NCBI GenBank assembly: GCA_030152505.1
Contig: JASLJO010000253.1
Coordinates: 1 to 9,915, forward strand
Length of the DNA stretch: 9,915 nucleotides
DNA from: Solirubrobacterales bacterium
GTDB taxonomy: Bacteria > Actinomycetota > Thermoleophilia > Solirubrobacterales > 70-9
Direction: 5' to 3'
The notes below the pieces were generated by a model. That model ran no database searches. It was not told where the DNA came from and saw nothing but the letters and a program-made list of their open reading frames with translations. The position numbers and the translations under genes are program-made. This document shows positions 1 to 4,774 of the stretch, piece by piece. The number at the start of each line of letters is the position of its first letter. Positions within the stretch are counted from its first letter, which is position 1.

Positions 1-54
1 CGGCCGCTCGCGTGCAGAGCACGCCACGCTCCCTGCGTCCTTGATCTGCTTGGT

Positions 55-288
55 CTAGTCGCAGCTGCGCCCGGCGATGTCCCAAATCACGTCAGCCGGG
101 GTGCAGCCTTGCCTACGGGCGGTGGTCTCGATCTCCTCCCAGGGGAGCTCGGCTTCGGGGAGCTCATCCCAGCGAGCCAGGTCAAGTGCCTCGACCGCCC
201 CTTTGAGCGCCGGGCCAAGGTGCTCCTCGGAGCGCAGCAGCGCCCTCAGGACCTCGAGTTGCTTATCGCTCAAGCGCACAACCCACAT
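55..288 (-). CDS. Small acidic hypothetical protein (77 aa)
   Basis: I do not recognise a family for this 77-residue protein. It has no membrane segment or signal peptide. It is rich in Glu/Asp/Leu, with a helical N-terminal half (about residues 6-38), an acidic Trp-containing middle (W40, W50) and two cysteines near the C-terminus (C62, C76). The start is well supported: an ATG with GGAGG six bases upstream (295-299), one of the few clear Shine-Dalgarno sites in the window. It follows the CNNM-type gene on the same strand after 44 bases, so the two may be co-transcribed. The phrase TARRQGCTPADVIWDIAG near the C-terminus suggests a compact helix-turn element, but no function can be assigned. 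It is probably a real gene because of the ribosome binding site and spacing. Confidence 0.6.
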   Translation of the reverse strand: MWVVRLSDKQLEVLRALLRSEEHLGPALKGAVEALDLARWDELPEAELPWEEIETTARRQGCTPADVIWDIAGRSCD

Positions 289-294
289 GCGGTA

Positions 295-299
295 CCTCC
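295..299 (-). promoter_or_regulatory. Shine-Dalgarno site for the 77-aa gene
   Basis: On the minus strand GGAGG lies six bases before the ATG at 288. This fixes the start of the small gene and argues that it is translated even though its product is unknown. Confidence 0.65.
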
Positions 300-332
300 A
301 GGGTTAGGCGTAACGCGGGTTGCTCAGGAAAC

Positions 333-1652
333 CTAGGCCGCGGACCGGACGGAATCGCGGCCACCGTCGCCGTGGCTGCTGATTCGCACCGCCTCGACCC
401 GGTTCTCGCGCACCGACTCGACCCGAATCGTGTAGCCGTTGGCGGTAATCGTGTCGCCACGCTTGGGCAGCCGGCCGAGCTCGCCGAAGACGTAGCCCCC
501 GATCGAGTTGTAGGTGTCGCTGTCGACCGGCAGCTCGATACCGCGGTCAGCGAGGTCACCGAGCGAGACATGGCCACGGACGAACCACTCGCCGCCGGCG
601 AGCCGGCGCATCGCTGAAGCTCGAGGGTCGGTCTCGTCCTCGATCTCCCCGACCACCTCCTCGAGGATGTCCTCGACCGTGACGATGCCGACCGTGCGGC
701 CGTACTCATCGACTATCACCGCAAGCGAGGTGCGCTGCACCTGCAGGTCGTGGAGGAGATCGTCCAGCGGGCGGGTCTCGGGGACGATCACGGCATCGCG
801 TACAACCGGCTCGATCCGCGCTTCCGGGCCGTCGCTCATGTAGAGGCGGGCGAGGCTGTTGTTGTGGACGATGCCTTTGACCCGGTCGGGGTTGTCGTCC
901 TCGATCACGACCAGGCGGGTGTGACCGGAGGTGACGCAGCGCCGCAGCGCCGTCTCCACCGTCTCGGAGGAGTCGACGGTGACCACCGCCGGAATCGGCG
1001 TCATCACCTCGCGCGCCTCTTGCTCGTGGAGGTGGAAGACGCCGCCGAGCATTCCCGCCTCACCGGGGTCGAGCGTTCCTCCCACGCGTGAGCTGTCGAT
1101 GATCTGCTTGAGGTCCTCGGCGGTGTGCTTCTCGTCGATGCTGGTCGGGTCGACGCCGAAGAGGCGGACGATCGCGTTGGAGATCGCGCTCAGCCCCATC
1201 GTCACCGGGGCGGTGGCAACGCGGAACCAGTTGAGCGGGTGCGAGACGCGACGGGCGACGCGCTCGGCGTTGTGGATCGCCAGCATCTTCGGCACCTGCT
1301 CGCCGATGCTGATGTGGATCGCGGTGACCAGAGCGAAGGCGATGCCGACCGAGAGGCCGACGGCCGCACCGTGGGAGAGCCCGCCGAAGATCGGCTCCAG
1401 CAGCGTCGCCAGCGAGGGCTCGCCAAGGAAGCCGATGCCGATCGAGGCCATCGTGATGCCGATCTGGCAGGCGGAGAGCGACTCGTCGATCTTGTCGAGC
1501 TGCTCGATCACCTCCTCGGCTCCGCTCTCACCTTCCTCGGCGAGCTGCTCGACCTTGCCGCGCCGGCTGCGTACCAGCGCGAACTCGGCCGCGACGAAGA
1601 AGCCGTTGATCGCCACCAGCACGAGCAGGAGGACAAGCAGGAGGACACTCAT
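333..1652 (-). CDS. CNNM/CorC (HlyC)-family CBS-domain membrane protein
   Basis: This 439-residue protein has the full layout of the CNNM/CorC/TlyC family, a group linked to magnesium or cobalt transport in the cytoplasmic membrane. Residues 1-190 are the DUF21 (CNNM) transmembrane domain: an N-terminal membrane helix (about 2-24), the conserved ACQIGITMASIGIGFLGEP stretch (61-79) and the GEQVPK motif (117-122). Two CBS domains follow (about 215-270 and 283-335), which in the family bind adenine nucleotides. The CorC_HlyC domain (about 345-425) contains YNSIGGYVFGELGRLPKRGD (381-400). Length is normal for the family. The older label 'hemolysin' is not a safe function. The ATG has no good Shine-Dalgarno, so it may be leaderless or weakly led. 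The divergent neighbour is the BtuF-like gene, 119 bases away. The family call is firm; the transported ion is not known. Confidence 0.93.
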   Translation of the reverse strand: MSVLLLVLLLVLVAINGFFVAAEFALVRSRRGKVEQLAEEGESGAEEVIEQLDKIDESLSACQIGITMASIGIGFLGEPSLATLLEPIFGGLSHGAAVGLSVGIAFALVTAIHISIGEQVPKMLAIHNAERVARRVSHPLNWFRVATAPVTMGLSAISNAIVRLFGVDPTSIDEKHTAEDLKQIIDSSRVGGTLDPGEAGMLGGVFHLHEQEAREVMTPIPAVVTVDSSETVETALRRCVTSGHTRLVVIEDDNPDRVKGIVHNNSLARLYMSDGPEARIEPVVRDAVIVPETRPLDDLLHDLQVQRTSLAVIVDEYGRTVGIVTVEDILEEVVGEIEDETDPRASAMRRLAGGEWFVRGHVSLGDLADRGIELPVDSDTYNSIGGYVFGELGRLPKRGDTITANGYTIRVESVRENRVEAVRISSHGDGGRDSVRSAA

Positions 1653-1771
1653 CGGGCTAGGAGGCCCCTATTTGGCCGGGTACTTCGGGGGAGGTCGTCT
1701 TCGGCCATTCGGCAATTGATGAATATAGCTTCCCCACCCGCGGAAGGGCCGGATGAGATATTGAGAGTGAT
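1653..1771. promoter_or_regulatory. Divergent intergenic region with AT-rich promoter candidates
   Basis: These 119 bases separate the start codons of the leftward CNNM-type gene and the rightward BtuF-like gene. The AT-rich island 1713-1730 reads TATAGC (1724-1729) on the plus strand and TATATT (1727-1722) on the minus strand; both resemble -10 boxes. A second candidate, GATATT (1757-1762), sits nine bases before the BtuF-like ATG and would give a near-leaderless transcript. No matching -35 box is visible at 17-18 bases from any of these. A cobalamin riboswitch would be expected if the BtuF-like gene were B12-controlled. The gap is too short for one, and no recognisable B12-box element was seen. 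Confidence 0.35.
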
Positions 1772-2671
1772 ATGCGCATCGCAAGCCTCGTACCCTCCGC
1801 GACCGAGATGCTGTTCGCCCTCGGCTTGGGCGACAGCGTCGTCGCCGTCACCCACGAGTGCGACTACCCGTCCGAGGTCCGCTCACTCCCCCACCTGACC
1901 CGCACCGTGCTGGACGAGGGCCTTGACGCGGGCCAGATCGATGCCGCGGTCAAGGTGACGGTGAGGGAGGGTCGGGCGCTATATGAGCTCGACGAGAAGC
2001 TGCTCACCGAGCTCGCTCCCGACCTGATCGTGACCCAGGCGGTCTGCGACGTCTGCGCTGTCTCCTACGAGGACGTGGTCGAGGTTGCGGCGCGGTTGCC
2101 GGACAGGCCGCGGGTCCTGCAGCAGGATCCGAGCACGCTGGGCGAGATGCTGGAGGACGTGATCCGGCTCGGCGAGGCGACTCAGGTGGCGCCGGAGGCC
2201 CACCTTGTGCGGGGCGAGCTGGAGGGGCGGCTGGCGTCGGTGCGGGCGGCCGTCTCCGGCGCCGGCCAGCCGCGCGTGATCGCCTTGGAGTGGCTCGACC
2301 CGCCCTACGTCGGCGGCCACTGGGTCCCTGAGATGGTCTCGATCGCCGGCGGGGACGACGTCGCCGGGCCGCCCGGCCTGAAGTCGCCTGAAGTCGGCTG
2401 GGGCGCGCTTTCGGGGCTGGGGCCGGATGTCGTCATCGCCATGCCCTGCGGCTGGTACGTGGGCGAAGCGCACGCTCAGGCGATCGAGCACTGGGACCGC
2501 ATCGCAGGTCTCGGCGCCGATCGCGTCTACGCGGTCGACGCCGCTTCGACCTTCTCCCGCCCCGGCCCGCGCCTCGTCGACGGGGTCGAGCTCCTCGGCC
2601 ACATCCTCCATCCCGACCTTGTCGACTCTCCCGGCAACATCGGCTTCGCCGAAGTGCGCGCTCCGCGCTAG
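1772..2671 (+). CDS. BtuF-like (COG0614-type) binding protein without signal peptide
   Basis: This 299-residue protein belongs to the periplasmic-binding-protein fold of the BtuF/FepB type (PF01497). The opening IASLVPSATEMLFALGLGD (3-21), VTHECDYP (26-33) and LAPDLIVTQ (81-89) are typical of proteins annotated as cobalamin-binding. The start is the hydrophobic first strand of the domain itself. There is no signal peptide or lipobox, so the protein is predicted to be cytoplasmic rather than a transporter's external receptor. A CDVC pair (C92, C95) follows the second lobe motif, and a further cysteine sits in MPCGWYVGEA (224-233). No ABC permease or ATPase gene is nearby. The ATG has only a weak GAGAG upstream. 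The gene converges on the rhomboid gene and shares its stop codon bases. The fold is sure; the ligand, cobalamin or otherwise, is not. Confidence 0.85.
   Translation: MRIASLVPSATEMLFALGLGDSVVAVTHECDYPSEVRSLPHLTRTVLDEGLDAGQIDAAVKVTVREGRALYELDEKLLTELAPDLIVTQAVCDVCAVSYEDVVEVAARLPDRPRVLQQDPSTLGEMLEDVIRLGEATQVAPEAHLVRGELEGRLASVRAAVSGAGQPRVIALEWLDPPYVGGHWVPEMVSIAGGDDVAGPPGLKSPEVGWGALSGLGPDVVIAMPCGWYVGEAHAQAIEHWDRIAGLGADRVYAVDAASTFSRPGPRLVDGVELLGHILHPDLVDSPGNIGFAEVRAPR
2668..2671. other. Shared CTAG: overlapping stop codons of two convergent genes
   Basis: The plus-strand BtuF-like gene ends with TAG at 2669-2671. The minus-strand rhomboid gene ends with TAG at 2670-2668. Both stops come from the single palindrome CTAG, leaving no room for an intergenic terminator. 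Confidence 0.95.
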
Positions 2672-3489
2672 GCAACAGCGATCGCTGAGGCTATGGAGAA
2701 GAAGCCGATTGCGGCCATTGCCAGGAGCTCCATCGGGAATTGACGGGGGCCGAGCATGCCGCGCTCACCGGCGAGGATCACGAGGGCACAGAGCACCCCG
2801 GCGACGAGGCCGCCGAGGTGGCCACCGATGCTGATTTCCCGGCTGCCGAAGGTGATCGCAAGATTGAGCACGAGGATGATGCCGATCGACGATGCAAGCG
2901 CGTCGACCCCACGGTTGCGGGCGATGACGAAGGTCGCGCCGAAGATGCCGAAAATCGCCCCCGATGCGCCGATGGTCAGCGAGTCGGGGCTGAGCAGCGT
3001 CGCGCCAAACGAGCCGGCGAAGAGCGAGACGCAGTAGATCGCGACGAAGCGCGCCGTACCGATTCCCGGCTCGAGTATGCGGCCGAGGAAGAACAGGGCG
3101 AACATGTTGAAGCCGATGTGGAAGAGGCTCGCGTGGAGGAAGCCGCTGGTGAGCAGGCGGTACCACTCGCCTTCGGCGACGCTGGGGCCGAACAGGCCGA
3201 AGTCGAAGACGACCGAGCTGTGACCCGGAGTCAGCCCACCGCCGCCGGCGGCGATCTCCGCCAGATAGGCGAGAACATTGAGGGCGATCAGGATGAAGGT
3301 CGCCGGGGCGCTCGTCCACAACGACGCCTCCCCCACCCCCTGCGTCACCCGCGTCCGCTGCCGGGCACACTCGGGGCAACGCATGCCGACCGGCGTAGGC
3401 GTCATGCAGTCGGGGCAGATCGGCCGGCCGCAGTTGGAGCAGGAGACGCCGGTCTCGCGGCTGGGATGTCGGTAGCAGGTCTGCGCCAT
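2668..3489 (-). CDS. Rhomboid family intramembrane serine protease with N-terminal zinc-binding module
   Basis: This 273-residue polytopic protein cleaves substrates within the membrane if it acts like other rhomboids. Residues 5-41 carry four paired ligands, CxxH (C5/H8), CxxC (C17/C20), CxxC (C25/C28) and CxxC (C38/C41), a B-box-like module expected to bind two zinc ions in the cytoplasm. The rhomboid core follows: HIGFN (H124, N128) at the second helix, the GASG nucleophile motif with Ser176, and His224 in GGHLGGLVAG as the dyad partner. About seven membrane segments are visible (roughly 62-80, 119-137, 145-162, 170-190, 199-216, 222-240, 252-270). All catalytic residues are present. There is no Shine-Dalgarno before the ATG; a TAGGCT -10-like box lies 11 bases upstream (3501-3506). 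Substrate unknown. Confidence 0.93.
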   Translation of the reverse strand: MAQTCYRHPSRETGVSCSNCGRPICPDCMTPTPVGMRCPECARQRTRVTQGVGEASLWTSAPATFILIALNVLAYLAEIAAGGGGLTPGHSSVVFDFGLFGPSVAEGEWYRLLTSGFLHASLFHIGFNMFALFFLGRILEPGIGTARFVAIYCVSLFAGSFGATLLSPDSLTIGASGAIFGIFGATFVIARNRGVDALASSIGIILVLNLAITFGSREISIGGHLGGLVAGVLCALVILAGERGMLGPRQFPMELLAMAAIGFFSIASAIAVA

Positions 3490-3500
3490 CGCGGACGAGG

Positions 3501-3510
3501 AGCCTACAAT
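3501..3510. promoter_or_regulatory. Overlapping divergent -10 elements between rhomboid and DUF4383-like genes
   Basis: Only 29 bases separate the two divergent start codons. On the plus strand TACAAT (3505-3510; five of six matches to TATAAT) lies eight bases before the ATG at 3519, which fits a leaderless mRNA. On the minus strand TAGGCT (3506-3501) lies 11 bases before the ATG at 3489. Both boxes use the same TA step at 3505-3506. No convincing -35 box is present on either side. This is inferred from spacing and consensus only. Confidence 0.5.
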
Positions 3511-3518
3511 CGCCGCCG

Positions 3519-3791
3519 ATGGAGCCCGCGAGCCCTGTCCGGCTTTTCGCCACCGTGGCCGGCGCGGCGCTGTTCGTCTACGGCATCGTCGGCTTCTTCT
3601 ACGACTCCTCCTTCGCCCGTCCCAATGACCTGCGCGAAGCGCTCGGCCTGCTCTCCGTCAACGGATGGGCCAACACGTTCCACATCCTCACCGGCGCGCT
3701 CGGCCTGCTGCTCGCCGGCTTCGCCTCGCGCCGCTACGCGATCTGGCTGACCGCCGTCTACACGGCGGTCGCCCTCCTCGGGTCCCTCTAG
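3519..3791 (+). CDS. Short DUF4383-like integral membrane protein (90 aa)
   Basis: A 90-residue hydrophobic protein with three likely membrane helices (about 8-27, 52-69, 73-90). The segment VNGWANTFHILTGALGLLLAG (47-67, a Gly-Asn-His-rich helix start) resembles the core of DUF4383 proteins, a family of small actinobacterial membrane proteins of unknown function. Family members, as I recall them, are usually about 120-150 residues with a fourth helix containing another Asn/His motif. Here the frame stops right after the third helix, so this is either a short variant or a C-terminally shortened copy. The stop is followed nine bases later by a strong hairpin. The ATG has no Shine-Dalgarno but has a TACAAT -10-like box eight bases upstream, suggesting leaderless expression. 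The family assignment rests on a motif resemblance. Confidence 0.7.
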   Translation: MEPASPVRLFATVAGAALFVYGIVGFFYDSSFARPNDLREALGLLSVNGWANTFHILTGALGLLLAGFASRRYAIWLTAVYTAVALLGSL

Positions 3792-3799
3792 TCGACAAA

Positions 3800-3839
3800 T
3801 GGAGCGATTTGGGGGTCTATGAGCCCCCAAATCGCTCCA
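3800..3839. terminator. Perfect 16-bp inverted repeat between convergent genes, probable bidirectional terminator hairpin
   Basis: The left arm TGGAGCGATTTGGGGG (3800-3815) is exactly complementary to the right arm at 3824-3839. An extra G-T pair (3816/3823) closes a six-base loop (3817-3822). The stem lies between the stop of the rightward DUF4383-like gene (3791) and the stop of the leftward 117-aa gene (3845), so it can serve both transcripts. There is no T-run on either side. It is therefore not a classical intrinsic terminator; it could instead stabilise 3' ends or be a copy of a dispersed palindromic element. Confidence 0.65.
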
Positions 3840-3844
3840 AAGAC

Positions 3845-4198
3845 TCAGGGGCGGACGCGGTCGGCGACGGAGCGCAGGCGGCCCTTGGTCTGCTGCCGGC
3901 CGCGGCGGCGCAGCTCGAGCAGGACGAGCGCGCCGGTGGCGGCACCGCCCACACCCGCCGCGACCACCGGGCGCACCCAGTTGCGCGGGTCGCGCAACGC
4001 CCGCAGCTCGCTGTCTGAGAGCTCCTCGGCCCAGTCGGAGAGCTCGTCGGCCGCGGCCTGCGTCAACGCTGAAAGCGTGTCCTCGAAGCGGCCCGAGAGC
4101 CGCTCGGGCGGCTCGATCGGCCGCAGCGCGTCGCCCAGCAGCCGCTCGACCTCCCAGGTGCTGCCGCTCAGGTTCTCCCTCGCCTCACTCATCGCCAT
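3845..4198 (-). CDS. Single-pass membrane protein, likely functional partner of the upstream sigma factor
   Basis: This 117-residue protein has one membrane helix (about 76-95, Gly/Ala-rich) and a strongly basic tail (97-115). The N-terminal 75 residues are acidic and helical, including DALRPIEPPERL (23-34) and LSDWAEELSDSELRALRDP (53-71). No zinc-binding HxxxCxxC motif of ZAS anti-sigma factors is present. Its start overlaps the sigma gene by 14 bases, with GGAGGAGGAG seven bases before the first ATG; this favours M1 over the M at position 3. The tight coupling to a sigma gene suggests a regulatory partner such as a membrane anti-sigma factor, but this is inference. Positive charges after the helix would place the C-terminus inside and the N-terminus outside, which argues against a simple cytoplasmic anti-sigma. 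I do not recognise a named family. Confidence 0.75.
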   Translation of the reverse strand: MAMSEARENLSGSTWEVERLLGDALRPIEPPERLSGRFEDTLSALTQAAADELSDWAEELSDSELRALRDPRNWVRPVVAAGVGGAATGALVLLELRRRGRQQTKGRLRSVADRVRP

Positions 4199-4751
4199 CG
4201 CTCATCTCCTCCTCCAGCTGTTTGATCGCGCGATGGATCAGGACCTTGGTTGCGCCGTCGCTGCGGCCCAGCGCTCGCGCGATCTCGCGGTTGTCCATGC
4301 CCAGCGCGAAGCGCATGATCAGTGCGTCGCGGCGGTCGTCCGACAGGTTGTCCAGATTCGCCATTACCTGGCGCAGCTCCTCCCGGCCCTCGGCGATCGC
4401 CTCCGTGCCGTGGCGAGCGGGAATCGGGTCGGCCTGTTCCAGCGACGTCTGCGGTCGCCGCGAGCGGTCGCGGTAGTAGTTGAGCGCCAGGTTGTGGGCA
4501 ATGCGGATCAGCCAGGGCCGCAGCGGTCGCCCGTCGGACTCGCGCCGCGCCCGGTCGAAGTGGCGGTAGGCCTGCAGGAAGGCCTGCTCGGTTAGATCCT
4601 CGGCGTCGTGCTGGTTGCCGACCCGGTAATAGGCGTAGGAATAGACGTCCTTGAGGTGATCGCGGTAAAGCTGTTCGAAGGCGCGGTCGAGATCCGCCTT
4701 GGCGACAGGGTCGAGCTTGGTCGGCTCGACGTTCTCCTGGGCACCGCTCAC
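4185..4751 (-). CDS. ECF-like RNA polymerase sigma factor (sigma-70 family)
   Basis: This 188-residue protein has only the two core sigma regions. Region 2 (about 26-95) contains LYRDHLKDVYSYAYYRVG (28-45), the DAEDLTEQAFLQAYRHF helix (49-65) that binds core polymerase, and the RPWLIRIAHNLALNYYRDR segment (78-96) used in -10 recognition and melting. Region 4 (about 125-182) is a helix-turn-helix, LSDDRRDALIMRFALGMDNREIARALG (136-162), expected to read the -35 element. Length fits ECF sigma factors. The start is GTG; an in-frame TAG lies 12 bases upstream, so no longer form is possible. No Shine-Dalgarno is seen. A TAGGCT box six bases upstream suggests a leaderless message, although the gene also follows plsC-gpsA after 23 bases. 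The downstream 117-aa membrane protein overlaps it. Its target promoters cannot be read from this window. Confidence 0.92.
   Translation of the reverse strand: MSGAQENVEPTKLDPVAKADLDRAFEQLYRDHLKDVYSYAYYRVGNQHDAEDLTEQAFLQAYRHFDRARRESDGRPLRPWLIRIAHNLALNYYRDRSRRPQTSLEQADPIPARHGTEAIAEGREELRQVMANLDNLSDDRRDALIMRFALGMDNREIARALGRSDGATKVLIHRAIKQLEEEMSDGDE
4206..4215 (-). promoter_or_regulatory. Strong Shine-Dalgarno inside the sigma gene
   Basis: GGAGGAGGAG on the minus strand lies seven bases upstream of the ATG at 4198 of the membrane partner gene. The same bases encode consecutive glutamates near the C-terminus of the sigma factor. It selects the first of the two possible ATGs and points to coupled translation of the pair. 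Confidence 0.7.
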
Positions 4752-4757
4752 TGGCGA

Positions 4758-4763
4758 AGCCTA
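4758..4763 (-). promoter_or_regulatory. Candidate -10 box (TAGGCT) for the sigma gene
   Basis: TAGGCT on the minus strand ends six bases before the GTG start at 4751. The same hexamer is found 11 bases before the rhomboid start. It matches the TAnnnT pattern of actinobacterial leaderless promoters. No -35 box stands at the usual 17-base distance. Confidence 0.4.
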
Positions 4764-4774
4764 ACCCCCTCATG

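Noticed and set aside
1..54. Gene or RNA at the left edge
   Set aside because: The 54 bases before the stop of the first gene show no start signal, cloverleaf or strong hairpin; nothing can be supported there.
1653..1771. Cobalamin riboswitch upstream of the BtuF-like gene
   Set aside because: The gap is only 119 bases including the divergent gene's leader, shorter than typical B12 riboswitches, and no B12-box-like element or supporting stem set was seen.
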